A DNA stretch of 59,064 bases from Nocardia brasiliensis IFM 10847 (GCF_000710915.1 NZ_BAUA01000080.1:1-59064); one strand, 5' to 3'. Numbered from the stretch's first letter, positions 17,370 to 26,031 are shown. The notes: generated by a model not told the origin, from the sequence alone. Made by a program: numbers and translations.

Positions 17370-17411
17370 TCGCTAGACACAGCGTCTAGTGAATGACGTA
17401 TTGTCTAGTGA
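17370..17411. promoter_or_regulatory. Probable TetR operator: inverted repeat plus third half-site
   Basis: TCGCTAGAC (17370-17378) and GTCTAGTGA (17384-17392) form an inverted repeat with a 5-base spacer and one mismatch. GTCTAGTGA occurs again at 17403-17411. The sites lie between the divergent monooxygenase operon and the TetR gene, where a TetR dimer would repress both. Confidence 0.75.
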
Positions 17412-17493
17412 GACGCGGTGAACCTTCGCTTCAGTACACTCGAGCAGCGAAAGTCGCACGTCGACACAGCATTCGACCGACATGGGGTAGCCG

Positions 17494-18123
17494 TTGCGCA
17501 CCAACCCGAGCCCGGCGGGCAGCAACCTGCGGGACGAACAGAAGCAGCAGACCAGGGCTCGCCTGCTGGCCTGCGCCAAGGAGCTGTTCACCGACCGGGG
17601 TTATGCCGCGGTGCGGGTGGACGACATCGCCGCCGCCGTCGGTTGCAGTCGCGCCACCTTCTACCTGCACTTCAATTCCAAGCAAGAGGTGCTGCGCGCG
17701 ATCGCCGAACAGGGCACAGCCCCGAGCGCGCTGCATTTCTACGAAGACCTGGACCGGGTGCTCGACACCGGTTCGCGGGCCGAGTTCGTCGCCTGGGTGA
17801 CCCGGGCGATCGCCTGGTTCCACGAGCACAAGGACCTGCTGCCCGCCTGGGACGAGGCCACCGCGCTGGAGTCGGAGTTCCGCGAGATCGCGCGCAACGG
17901 GATCATGGCGCTGCCCAACGCGATGACCTCCTACCTCGCCCGCTGGCCCGCCGACCGCGCGGACGAGGCGCGGCTGCGGGTGGAACTGCTTGTCGCCCAA
18001 CTCGAACGCTTCTTCACCCGCTGGGCCGTCCAGGGCACCATCAACGTGTCCGCGGAGCGGGCCGCGGAGGTGCTCGCCGATATCTGGTTCCCGGCGCTGC
18101 AGGCGCCGCCCGACCGGAACTGA
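17494..18123 (+). CDS. TetR-family transcriptional regulator of the monooxygenase operon
   Basis: A 209-residue protein. The N-terminal helix-turn-helix is clear (RLLACAKELFTDRGYAAVRVDDIAAAVGCSRATFYLHFNSK, broken here only by its natural helices). The rest is a variable ligand-binding domain with ALPNAMTSYLARWP and ELLVAQLERFFTRW. It is divergent from the monooxygenase operon with a matching inverted repeat between them. The start is TTG, the only usable start before the helix-turn-helix in this frame, with GGGG six to ten bases upstream. The inducer is unknown. Confidence 0.9.
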   Translation: MRTNPSPAGSNLRDEQKQQTRARLLACAKELFTDRGYAAVRVDDIAAAVGCSRATFYLHFNSKQEVLRAIAEQGTAPSALHFYEDLDRVLDTGSRAEFVAWVTRAIAWFHEHKDLLPAWDEATALESEFREIARNGIMALPNAMTSYLARWPADRADEARLRVELLVAQLERFFTRWAVQGTINVSAERAAEVLADIWFPALQAPPDRN

Positions 18124-18308
18124 CGCCCGCCGAAAACACTGAGCGGTAAGGCGATCCCGACCGGCTCGCCGCGGCGTAGCTCCGGGTTCGCTGGCTCCGC
18201 GCTTCGTCGTGTTCTCGGCCTCGATTTCCCGGTGGCCTGCAAATCTGTCGGTGCGGTGCGGCATCATCTGTGCACGCAGCCATCCACGAATATTGCTCGG
18301 AGTCATCA

Positions 18309-19085
18309 ATGCCGTCGACCAGAACCAAGCCCAAGCCATTGTCGGACAGCGAGATTCAGCGGATTGCCACCGAAATCGCCGGCGGCAAGCCGCCCATGGT
18401 GTGGTTCACCGCCGCCGCGGTGGGCGTGCCGGAAGGACGGTCGGGAAAGGTGATCGCGCTCGGCGATCCAGCCGACGGAGACTTCCTGCAGGTCCGGCCC
18501 ACCGGCTCGAAGGATGTACTGTCCTTTTCTCCGACAGAAGTGACGTTGACCAAGCCGCAGCGAGGTGCGGCGCCTGTTTCCACCGCCCAGCCGAAGTCGA
18601 CAACCAGGAAGGAAACACCCGTGACCCAGCCGTCGACCTTGACGAGCACTGCGACACCCACCCCCGCCAGTTCCGTCACCCCGCCCCCGGTGGTCCCGAA
18701 ACCCGTTGCGAGCATGCCGGAATCGGCGGAACAGGACAGCGGCGCGAGCAAGGCGCCCGTGTCCAAGCCGAGCCCGGCCGGCGCGAAGCCCGCCAAGGCG
18801 GCGGCCCGGCCGAAGGCGAAGACGCCCGAGGTCACGGTCACGCTGACCGGTACCGCCGACGGCGAATGGTCCGTCGACGTGGTCAGCGGCAAGAAGCGCG
18901 CGGTGCGCGGCCTCGCGGTGCCCAGTTCCGCGGTGGCGCAGGCCGCCAAGATCCTGCACCCCGAGGTGGCCGACGTGGTGGCCGGCATTCTCGATGCCGC
19001 GCGGGAAGCCCAGGAGGCCAAGGTGCAAGCGCTGCAGGCCGAACTGGAAGCCGCCCGGCGATTGCTCGAAGAACTGGCCGACTAG
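18309..19085 (+). CDS. Conserved actinobacterial protein with disordered linker and C-terminal coiled coil
   Basis: A 258-residue protein, possibly of the DUF6319 family (name from memory). Residues 1-75 form a folded start (LSDSEIQRIATEIAGGKPPMVWFTAAAVGVPEG). Residues 80-170 are a Pro/Ser/Thr/Ala-rich, probably disordered linker. Then comes a small domain (VTVTLTGTADGEWSVDVVSG) and a C-terminal alpha helix rich in Glu/Ala (ILDAAREAQEAKVQALQAEL) likely to form a coiled coil. No signal peptide. GGAG lies eight bases before the ATG. The linker is reminiscent of histone-like or cell-pole proteins, but no function can be assigned. Confidence 0.65.
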   Translation: MPSTRTKPKPLSDSEIQRIATEIAGGKPPMVWFTAAAVGVPEGRSGKVIALGDPADGDFLQVRPTGSKDVLSFSPTEVTLTKPQRGAAPVSTAQPKSTTRKETPVTQPSTLTSTATPTPASSVTPPPVVPKPVASMPESAEQDSGASKAPVSKPSPAGAKPAKAAARPKAKTPEVTVTLTGTADGEWSVDVVSGKKRAVRGLAVPSSAVAQAAKILHPEVADVVAGILDAAREAQEAKVQALQAELEAARRLLEELAD

Positions 19086-19119
19086 GCCGCGGCCGTCCTG
19101 CTGTCGACGGTGTAGACCG

Positions 19120-20697
19120 TCAGACCGCGGTGCTGGTGGATCTGGTGCTCGCGTGCCAGATCCGCCGCCCGCTCTCGGCCCCGGCGTGCCGCACGGTATC
19201 GGGCCCAGGGTGCCGCACGGTATCGGGTGCATGCCGCGCGTCGTCGTGGAACGCGTAACCGAGCGAGTATTCCTTCGCGTGGTACATCGCCGAATCGGCG
19301 TCCCGGATGAGGTCGTAGATGGTGGAGTCGGTGCTGCGCGGCGAGCCGCAGGCGATGCCGATGCTCGCGGTGATCGGGATTTCGCCCGCGCTCAGCTCGA
19401 ACGGCCGCACGAACGCGCCGAGCAGTCGTTCGGCCAGGGTCGCGGCCTCCTGCCGGCCGAGCGGGGAGAGCACCACGAATTCGTCGCCGCCGTAGCGGGC
19501 GACCACGTCGTCGCGCAGCACCACGCGCCGGATGCGCGAGGCGGCGTTCGCGATCAGCTCGTCACCCACCGCGTGTCCGTAGCTGTCGTTGACCATCTTG
19601 AAGCCGTCGAGATCGATGAAGAGCAGACAGAGCGGTTGTTCGGCCCACCGCTCGCTGTTTCGATTCAGCGCGCGTAACAGCGCGGAGCGGTTGAGCAGCC
19701 CGGTGAGCATGTCGTGATCGGCTTGGTGCTGGGCGCGCCGCTCACTGCGCGAGCTGCGCACGATGGCGCGCTCGCTGCGCACCAGCACCCCGATGAGCAG
19801 CAACGCGAACAGCGACGAGACCACCACGCGATCGAGCATGCCGAGCGAGGACCCGACCACCGGCACCAGTGACGCGACGATCAGGGCGACCGCGATGAAG
19901 CTGGCCCGCTGCCGGGAGTGGTGCGGGTGGATCCGGCGCGGGTTGCCCAGGCCGACCATCGTCGGGTGCAGCGCGGCGACGCCGCCGGTCGCGTACGCGG
20001 CCAGCAGCGGCGCCATCAGCATGTCGCGGCTGACCGCGATCGTGCCCGCGGCCTGCATGCTGTAGCCGAGGTCGCCGATGAGCGCGGCGATCAGCCCGAT
20101 GTGCACCAGCCGCAGCGAGGTTTCCGAGCGGGTCGAGGTGGCCACCGAGTGTGCGATCAGCGTCAACAGCAAGGCGTCCAGCACCGGATAGGTGGCGGCC
20201 ACCATGGTGTTCATGGTGTTGTCGTGGGTGCGCAGGATGGGGGAGATCAGGAAGGTCCAGGACGCGAGCAGCGCGCCGAGCCCGATCAGCCCGGAGTCGA
20301 GCACCAGGTCGTAGTTGCCGCGTACCTGACGGGGGCGCAACCAGATCAGGGCCGCGAGTCCGACGGTCAGATATCCGAGCAAGGTGAACGCGTCGTCGAC
20401 CGGATGCAAGCCGTGCTCGGAGGTCTCGCGCAGCGCGCTGCCCGTGGCCGAGAGCACCGACGAGGCCGACAGCAGATACCAGGGCAGCGGCCGCGCCGGT
20501 CGGTGCATCCACAGGCCGATGCCGATCATCGCGAGCGTGCCCGCCAGGATGATCGCCATCGTCAGGTAGGTCAGCACCAGTGACTCGACCGCGACGTGCA
20601 CCATGATCGCGGCCGCGCTTCCCCCGAGAAGCAGTGCGTACCACCGTGTTCGGAATTGCTGCCGCCCTGCTGACCGCGGCCCTTCGCTGACTGTCAT
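19120..20697 (-). CDS. Membrane-bound diguanylate cyclase (GGDEF)
   Basis: A 525-residue protein with about nine or ten predicted membrane helices (residues 20-345) followed by a GGDEF domain. The active site is intact (RYGGDEF near residue 402), with FIDLDGFKMVNDSYGHAVGD upstream. At the usual product-inhibition position the sequence is LRDD rather than RxxD, so the I-site looks lost. A 45-residue polar tail with PDTVRHPGPDTVRHAG repeats follows. Its ATG shares one base with the stop of the upstream acyltransferase-like gene. It should make cyclic di-GMP in response to a signal sensed in the membrane. Confidence 0.9.
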   Translation of the reverse strand: MTVSEGPRSAGRQQFRTRWYALLLGGSAAAIMVHVAVESLVLTYLTMAIILAGTLAMIGIGLWMHRPARPLPWYLLSASSVLSATGSALRETSEHGLHPVDDAFTLLGYLTVGLAALIWLRPRQVRGNYDLVLDSGLIGLGALLASWTFLISPILRTHDNTMNTMVAATYPVLDALLLTLIAHSVATSTRSETSLRLVHIGLIAALIGDLGYSMQAAGTIAVSRDMLMAPLLAAYATGGVAALHPTMVGLGNPRRIHPHHSRQRASFIAVALIVASLVPVVGSSLGMLDRVVVSSLFALLLIGVLVRSERAIVRSSRSERRAQHQADHDMLTGLLNRSALLRALNRNSERWAEQPLCLLFIDLDGFKMVNDSYGHAVGDELIANAASRIRRVVLRDDVVARYGGDEFVVLSPLGRQEAATLAERLLGAFVRPFELSAGEIPITASIGIACGSPRSTDSTIYDLIRDADSAMYHAKEYSLGYAFHDDARHAPDTVRHPGPDTVRHAGAESGRRIWHASTRSTSTAV

Positions 20698-21263
20698 CAG
20701 CCCCCCTTGGTCGCTCCGTCCCCGGTGAACCAGGCCGCGTAGTAGGTCTGCGTATCCTCCACCGCAACCTCGAGCTCCAACTCGTCGAGCACCGACTTGA
20801 TGTGGCCGGTGAACCAGGGCCGAGTGTTGTTGTACGAGCACATGTCCCAACCGAACACAGCGCGTTCGGCTATCAAAACCTGGGCAACTGATTCGATCAT
20901 GGCATGGAATGCGACCCCTTGCCGCGCTCTTGGCGTAACGAGGGTAAAACCGATGTAGAAGATCGCGTCCCGCGCCGCATGTTCAGGATACCGGGCCGCG
21001 AAGTATTCCGGACTGATCCACGGCACGGTGTCGAGATGTCTGGTCAGCGTGGTCACCCCGATCGGCTCGCCGAAAGCGGTTCTGGCCACGTGTTTCTGTA
21101 CCCGGGCGTCGATCATTTCGGCGCGGAATTCCTCGCGGTGCAACACCTGTCTGGCGATGGCTCTGGTGCGCAGCGGGCCGAACGCGTCCTCGTACAGTTC
21201 GTAGAACTGGTCGATCTGGTCGTCGGGCACCTTGGTGTCGATGGTGATGTGCACGTCGTTCAT
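20697..21263 (-). CDS. GNAT-like acyltransferase of unknown substrate
   Basis: A 188-residue protein. The pattern FYELYEDAFGPL at the start, PIGVTTLTRHLD, then the strand FYIGFTLVTPRARQG leading into a long helix (HAMIESVAQVLIAERA) resembles the core of GNAT acyltransferases, though the pyrophosphate loop R-x-x-G-x-G/A is only partly matched (RARQGV). It overlaps the arginine decarboxylase gene by four bases and the diguanylate cyclase gene by one, so the three are co-translated. Acylation of agmatine or another amine is an idea from context only. Confidence 0.55.
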   Translation of the reverse strand: MNDVHITIDTKVPDDQIDQFYELYEDAFGPLRTRAIARQVLHREEFRAEMIDARVQKHVARTAFGEPIGVTTLTRHLDTVPWISPEYFAARYPEHAARDAIFYIGFTLVTPRARQGVAFHAMIESVAQVLIAERAVFGWDMCSYNNTRPWFTGHIKSVLDELELEVAVEDTQTYYAAWFTGDGATKGG

Positions 21264-21856
21264 CGCTGGAACCCCCACGGGGTGGTGTGGTACGCCGCGA
21301 GCACCAGCGCGCAGGTCGGCCCGCCGTCGGCGGTGGTCTCGGTCGTGCACAGCTGGATGGGGCCGAAGGTTTCCGGTCGATGCCGGGTCATGTCGTCGAG
21401 GCTGGACCGGATCAGCGCGGTGACCTCCGCGGTGGTCTCGGCCTCGTGCTCGACGAACAGGCCCGCGCCGGAACCGTCGTCGCGCAGCACCCAGCCGATG
21501 CCCGCCGCAGCCGTCTCGCCGGGCTCCTGCGCATGCTGCACGGCGTACACGCAATAGAGGCGATCGCCCCATGGAATCGGTTTACGCACGCGGCCGGTGC
21601 GCGCCAACGTCGCCCCGGGCGGAATGACCGACGACAGCCGGATCAAGTTGGCATCACCTACTCCCAGGTCGCGCAGTGCGGCGTCGAAGGCCGACATGGC
21701 TGTCGGGCCTGCCCCGGTCGCGGCACCGATCTCGATCGTCAACGGCGCCCCGGCGATCGGTCTGCCCAGGGGTGGACGGAGCCGATCTATCCATGGCAGT
21801 CCGACCAGGCGGCCGCGCCGCCCCACTGGACCGCTGCGCGGGGTGGTGTGAATCAT
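21260..21856 (-). CDS. pdaD: Pyruvoyl-dependent arginine decarboxylase
   Basis: A 198-residue protein of the PvlArgDC family. The self-cleavage site is NLIRLSSVIPPG: the Ser75-Ser76 bond would be broken to give a small beta chain and an alpha chain starting with a pyruvoyl group. EIGAATGAGPTAMSAFDAAL and VEHEAETTAE (acid residues of the active site) fit the family. The reaction is arginine to agmatine plus CO2. About 25 extra N-terminal residues precede the core. The ATG at 21856 has GGGAGG at a good distance; a longer start at 21883 would begin inside a hairpin. First gene of an operon with an acyltransferase-like protein and a diguanylate cyclase. Confidence 0.85.
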   Translation of the reverse strand: MIHTTPRSGPVGRRGRLVGLPWIDRLRPPLGRPIAGAPLTIEIGAATGAGPTAMSAFDAALRDLGVGDANLIRLSSVIPPGATLARTGRVRKPIPWGDRLYCVYAVQHAQEPGETAAAGIGWVLRDDGSGAGLFVEHEAETTAEVTALIRSSLDDMTRHRPETFGPIQLCTTETTADGGPTCALVLAAYHTTPWGFQR

Positions 21857-21867
21857 AGTGCCCTCCC

Positions 21868-21895
21868 AAAAAGCCCGGCCCAATTTGCAGGCCGG
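21868..21895 (-). terminator. Terminator-like hairpin in the pdaD leader
   Basis: On the minus strand CCGGCC, nine loop bases, GGCCGG, then GC and TTTTT, ending six bases before the GGGAGG ribosome site of pdaD. A stem followed by a T run is the form of an intrinsic terminator, so this may be an attenuator. No leader peptide or riboswitch fold was recognised. Confidence 0.55.
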
Positions 21896-22006
21896 TAATG
21901 CGACAAAATCGACTCTGCGTCACAAAGGGGAATCGCGCACCTCCGACGGCCGAAACCAGTGCTACGACGGCGTGTCTCGTAACGTGGGCGGACGGAACGG
22001 ATAGGT

Positions 22007-23158
22007 GTGGACACGACAGACAGCGAGGGACCAGTGCAGACGTGGGCGGCGCCGGGACGGGTCAACATCATCGGCGAACACACCGACTACAACGACGGAT
22101 TCGTATTGCCGATCGCATTGCCCCTGGTGGTCGAGTGCGCGGCCAGGGTGCGCTCGGACCAGTGGGTGCGGGTCACGTCCCGGCAGCGGCCGGGCGAGAC
22201 CGTGCTGGTCGCGTCGGCGGAACTGGCCGCCCAGCGCGACCGGGTGCCGGGCTGGTCCCGGTATCCGCTCGGGGTGGTCGCCGAGTTCGTACGGCGCGGG
22301 CACGCCGTCGGCGGAGTCGACCTCGAACTGGACGGCGCGGTGCCGATCGGTGCGGGGCTGTCCTCCTCGGCCGCGCTGTCCTGCGCGGTGGCCATCGCGC
22401 TGCGCGACCTGTTCGCGCCCACCGTCACCGATCGTGCGCTGATCGAGCTGGCCCGCGCCGCGGAGAACGACTACGTCGGCGCGCCCACCGGTTTGCTGGA
22501 TCAGTCCGCCTCCATCATGTGCACCGCCGGGCACGCGCTGTTCCTCGACATCCGCGGCTTCCTCGCCGATGACGATGCGAAAAGCATTGCCTACGAACAG
22601 ATTCCATTCGATCTGGACCGATTCGGGTTGGAGCTGTTGGTGATCGACACCGGGCAGCCGCACGAGTTGGTCGACGGCGGCTACGCCGAGCGCCGCGCCC
22701 AATGCGAAGCCGCCGCCGCCGAACTCGGTGTGCCCGCGCTGCGGGATGTCGCGGCGGTGGCCGACGTGCAGCGGCTCGCCGATCCGGTGCTGCGCCGCCG
22801 CGCGCGACATGTCGTGACGGAGAACGCGCGCGTTCTGCGGGTTGCCGAAGAATTGCGCAGCGGTGCGGATCCGCGTGCGATCGGGCCGCTGCTCACCGCG
22901 GCGCACGCATCGCTGCGCGACGATTTCGAGGTGTCCACGCCCGCACTGGACACCGCCGTCGCCGCGGCGCGCGCGGCCGGGGCGCACGGCGCGCGCATGG
23001 TCGGCGGCGGATTCGGCGGCAGCGCGATCGCGCTCGTCGACCGCGCGCACACCGCCGCCGTGGTGGACGCCACCCGGAAACAGTTCGCGGACTCGGGTTT
23101 TGCCGAGCCGCGCACCTTCGTCGTCGGCCCGGCGGCCGGCGCACACCGGATCGACTGA
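22007..23158 (+). CDS. galK: Galactokinase
   Basis: A 383-residue GHMP kinase. The galactokinase signature GRVNIIGEHTDYNDG is at residues 17-31, the ATP loop GAGLSSSAAL in the middle, and the third motif GGGFGGSAIALV near the end; LLDQSAS and the catalytic Asp region match the family. It phosphorylates galactose to galactose 1-phosphate for the Leloir pathway. GTG start; a good ribosome site is not evident. It is followed after 188 bases by a sodium/solute symporter gene, a plausible galactose uptake system, but galT and galE are not in the window. Confidence 0.92.
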   Translation: MDTTDSEGPVQTWAAPGRVNIIGEHTDYNDGFVLPIALPLVVECAARVRSDQWVRVTSRQRPGETVLVASAELAAQRDRVPGWSRYPLGVVAEFVRRGHAVGGVDLELDGAVPIGAGLSSSAALSCAVAIALRDLFAPTVTDRALIELARAAENDYVGAPTGLLDQSASIMCTAGHALFLDIRGFLADDDAKSIAYEQIPFDLDRFGLELLVIDTGQPHELVDGGYAERRAQCEAAAAELGVPALRDVAAVADVQRLADPVLRRRARHVVTENARVLRVAEELRSGADPRAIGPLLTAAHASLRDDFEVSTPALDTAVAAARAAGAHGARMVGGGFGGSAIALVDRAHTAAVVDATRKQFADSGFAEPRTFVVGPAAGAHRID

Positions 23159-23183
23159 GAGACCGACCGAGTTCTTTGTGCAC

Positions 23184-23211
23184 GATTGTGGCCCGCGAGT
23201 GAGGCACAATC
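23184..23211. repeat. Inverted repeat between galK and the symporter
   Basis: GATTGTG (23184-23190) and CACAATC (23205-23211) are perfect inverted arms around 14 bases. The location, 26 bases after galK, allows a weak terminator or a regulator site for the symporter gene. Confidence 0.45.
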
Positions 23212-23346
23212 ACGCAGAGTGGGTGTCGGCCGACACCATTCGGCCGGCGACGAGGGGACTCGCGCGCCACGCAGTACCCGTAGACGCACGATCTCGTACC
23301 ACGAAGGATCCCGCTCGACGCCAGGTTTACCGCCAGGAGGGACGCT

Positions 23347-25107
23347 GTGCCGCTTGCCGATTCACCCGTTCTGACCTCCGTGCTGCTCGCCGCCGAGCCG
23401 CGGACGTCCACCCATTTCGAGGCCGCGACCACGCTGCGACTCGATGCGGACCCGGTCGACTACGCCTTGGTTGCGCTCTATTTCGTCTTCGTACTCGGCA
23501 TCGGCTTACTGGCCAGACAGCGCGTCTCCTCCAGCATCGACTTCTTCCTGTCCGGGCGGTCGCTGCCCGCCTGGGTGACCGGCCTCGCGTTCATCTCCGC
23601 CAATCTCGGCGCGGTCGAGATCATGGGTATGTCGGCCAACGGCGCCCAGTACGGGTTCCCGACCTTCCACTACTTCTGGATCGGCGCGGTCCCGGCCATG
23701 CTGTTCCTCGGCGTGGTGATGATGCCGTTCTACTACGGCTCCAAGGTGCGCAGCGTCCCCGAGTTCATGCGCAGGCGCTTCGGCACCGGCGCGCACCTGG
23801 TGAACGCGCTCAGCTTCGCCATCGCCCAGGTGCTGATCGCGGGCGTCAACCTGTATCTGCTCGGCACCATCCTGAACGTGCTGCTCGGCTGGCCGCTGTG
23901 GCTGTCGGTGGTGATCGCGGCGGTGATCGTGCTGTCCTACATCACCCTCGGCGGCCTGTCCGCCGCGATCTACAACGAGGTGCTGCAGTTCTTCGTCATC
24001 GTGGCTGCGCTGCTGCCGCTCACGCTGGTCGGCCTGCACAAGGTCGGCGGCTGGGATGGGTTGCGGGACAAGGTGACCGCCTCGCCGGGTGGCGGCGCGC
24101 AGCTGGACTCCTGGCCCGGCAACGCGCTCAGCGGCTTCGGCAGCAACATCCTGTCGGTGATCGGCATCGTGTTCGGCCTCGGGTTCGTGCTCTCGTTCGG
24201 CTACTGGACCACCAACTTCGTCGAGGTGCAGCGGGCGCTGGCCACGCATTCCATCTCGGCGGCCCGGCGTACGCCGATCATCGGCGCCTACCCGAAGATG
24301 TTCATTCCGCTGATCGTGGTGATCCCCGGCATGATCAGCGCCGTGCTGGTGCCGCAGATGAGCGAATACAAGGCGGCCAAGGCGGCGGATCCGGACTTCA
24401 GCGGCGACACCACCTATAACCAGGCACTGCTGTATCTGATGAAAGACGTGTTGCCGAACGGACTGCTCGGCGTGGGTCTGGCCGGTCTGCTCGCCGCATT
24501 CATGGCCGGCATGGCCGCCAATATCTCCGCGTTCAATACCGTCTTCAGCTACGACCTGTGGCAGCAATATGTGCGCAAGGATCGGCCGGACGGGTACTAC
24601 CTGAATATCGGGCGTTGGGCGACCGTCGGCGCCACCGTCGCGGCGATCTTCACCTCGTTCATCGCGTCGAGTTTCAGCAACATGATGGACTATCTGCAAA
24701 CCCTGTTCAGTTTCTTCAACGCGCCGTTGTTCGCGACCTTCATTCTCGGCATGTTCTGGAAACGGATGACCCCGGCGGCGGGCTGGATGGGCCTGGTCTG
24801 CGGAACCGGTTCCGCCATCGTCGTTTTCATCCTGCACGAGACCAAGGTGTTCGAGTTGTCGGGCCAGGGCGCGAGTTTCGTGGCCGCGGGCGTCGCCTTC
24901 GTGGTCGATATCGTGGTGAGCGTGCTGGTCACCCAGGTGACCAGGCCGAAACCGGTCGCCGAACTCGTCGGCCTGGTCTATTCGGAGACGCCCAAGGAAG
25001 TGCGCACCGATCCGGACGAGGCATCGCTGCCCTGGTACCAGCGCCCGGTGCTGCTCGCGGGTATCGCCCTGGTGCTCGTCATCGTCCTCAACATCGTCGT
25101 CGGATAA
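23347..25107 (+). CDS. Sodium/solute symporter (SSS family), probable sugar transporter
   Basis: A 586-residue inner-membrane protein with about 13-14 hydrophobic helices. Family landmarks include FFLSGRSLPAWVTGLAFISANLGAVE (split by the helix break), GGLSAAIYNEVLQFFVIV and the conserved GFGYWTTNF-like segment (LSFGYWTTNFVEVQRAL). These occur in SglT/vSGLT-type sodium-galactose or glucose symporters. The GTG start has a strong ribosome site, AGGAGG at 23335-23340. The neighbouring galactokinase suggests galactose as substrate; this is inference. It is followed 9 bases later by a small membrane protein gene. Confidence 0.88.
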   Translation: MPLADSPVLTSVLLAAEPRTSTHFEAATTLRLDADPVDYALVALYFVFVLGIGLLARQRVSSSIDFFLSGRSLPAWVTGLAFISANLGAVEIMGMSANGAQYGFPTFHYFWIGAVPAMLFLGVVMMPFYYGSKVRSVPEFMRRRFGTGAHLVNALSFAIAQVLIAGVNLYLLGTILNVLLGWPLWLSVVIAAVIVLSYITLGGLSAAIYNEVLQFFVIVAALLPLTLVGLHKVGGWDGLRDKVTASPGGGAQLDSWPGNALSGFGSNILSVIGIVFGLGFVLSFGYWTTNFVEVQRALATHSISAARRTPIIGAYPKMFIPLIVVIPGMISAVLVPQMSEYKAAKAADPDFSGDTTYNQALLYLMKDVLPNGLLGVGLAGLLAAFMAGMAANISAFNTVFSYDLWQQYVRKDRPDGYYLNIGRWATVGATVAAIFTSFIASSFSNMMDYLQTLFSFFNAPLFATFILGMFWKRMTPAAGWMGLVCGTGSAIVVFILHETKVFELSGQGASFVAAGVAFVVDIVVSVLVTQVTRPKPVAELVGLVYSETPKEVRTDPDEASLPWYQRPVLLAGIALVLVIVLNIVVG

Positions 25108-25116
25108 GGAGCCGCA

Positions 25117-25371
25117 ATGCTTTTCGACATCCGCACCATCGTCGGCGCCCTCCTCGGCAGTTACGGCGTCATCCTGGTCATCACCGGACTGGTGCACAAC
25201 ACCGCCGCCGAGCAGGCCAAGACCGGCGGCGTCAACGTCAACCTCTGGTCCGGGATCGGCATGGCCGTGGTGGCCGTGCTGTTCCTCGCGTGGGCGATGC
25301 TGCGCCCGGTCGCGGTGCCCGAGCAGGCGCCTGCGGCCGAAATCGAAGAAGAACCGTCGGACACGCCATAG
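25117..25371 (+). CDS. Small two-helix membrane protein paired with the symporter
   Basis: An 84-residue protein with two membrane helices (IVGALLGSYGVILVITGLV and GIGMAVVAVLFLAWAML, both shorter than the full segments) and an acidic tail. It starts 9 bases after the symporter stop, with AAGGAG just upstream, so it belongs to the same mRNA. Similar small proteins often follow SSS symporter genes in actinobacteria and may be an accessory subunit; function is not established. Confidence 0.75.
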   Translation: MLFDIRTIVGALLGSYGVILVITGLVHNTAAEQAKTGGVNVNLWSGIGMAVVAVLFLAWAMLRPVAVPEQAPAAEIEEEPSDTP

Positions 25372-25376
25372 CGGAA

Positions 25377-25405
25377 AGCCCCGCCGGACCAGAGTCGGCG
25401 GGGCT
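25377..25405 (+). terminator. Stem-loop terminator after the symporter operon
   Basis: AGCCCCGCCG (25377-25386) pairs perfectly with CGGCGGGGCT (25396-25405) around a 9-base loop, five bases after the small membrane protein stop codon. No T run follows, as is common in actinobacteria. Confidence 0.8.
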
Positions 25406-25542
25406 GCTCGGCGCTCGGTGACGATCTTCACAGCGGGCAGGTCAACGGGTATTTCCGGCGAAATACGTTTGTCGCCGGGCCGTTAGCGAACGTAACGTCT
25501 CCTCGGTTTCACACCAACGAGATGGAAACGGAGTGCCATGCC

Positions 25543-26031
25543 ATGAAACCAGTGACCGAACGCGAGATCCGATCGTCGTTCATCAACTGTTCCAAGTCCG
25601 AAGCCAAGCGGCTACCGGTACCGCGCGAGCTCGACGAGCGTCCCTGGGACGACCTCGATTTCCTCGGCTGGTCGGATCCGTCGCTGCCGGGCCGGTGCTA
25701 TCTGGTCGTACCGCTGGACGACGAGCTGGTCGGCGTCGCGCTGCGCTACGAAACCGGTGGGTCCGGCCGGGCACAGATGTGCTCGATCTGCCTGACCACG
25801 CACACCGGTAGCGGGGTTTCGCTGCTGACCGCGGCCAAGGCCGGTCCGTCCGGGCGCAACGGCAACACGATCGGCACCTACATGTGCACGGATCTGAACT
25901 GTTCGCTGTACGCGCGCGGCAAGAAGACCCCCGCGCTGGGCAACCGGTATCGGGAGAATCTGAACCCCGAGCAGAAGGTCGAGCGGCTGCTGATCAATCT
26001 GCAGGCGTTCATCGCCAGGCTCAAAGCCTGA
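25543..26031 (+). CDS. FBP (EF-G-binding, FusB-like) zinc-finger domain protein
   Basis: A 162-residue protein of the FBP type, related to the C-terminal treble-clef zinc finger of FusB/Fbp proteins that bind elongation factor G. Zinc ligands are visible as MCSICLTTH and MCTDLNCSLYAR. The N-terminal part starts TEREIRSSFINCSKSEAKRL. Relatives in actinobacteria are single-domain; whether they release EF-G stalled by fusidic acid is not known. Start at 25543 is supported by GGAG at 25530-25533; an alternative ATG at 25522 lacks one. Confidence 0.82.
   Translation: MKPVTEREIRSSFINCSKSEAKRLPVPRELDERPWDDLDFLGWSDPSLPGRCYLVVPLDDELVGVALRYETGGSGRAQMCSICLTTHTGSGVSLLTAAKAGPSGRNGNTIGTYMCTDLNCSLYARGKKTPALGNRYRENLNPEQKVERLLINLQAFIARLKA

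Noticed and set aside
23506..25431. 641-codon open frame antisense to the symporter gene
   Set aside because: Mirror image of a membrane protein; the product is Arg/His/Glu-rich low-complexity without any family features.
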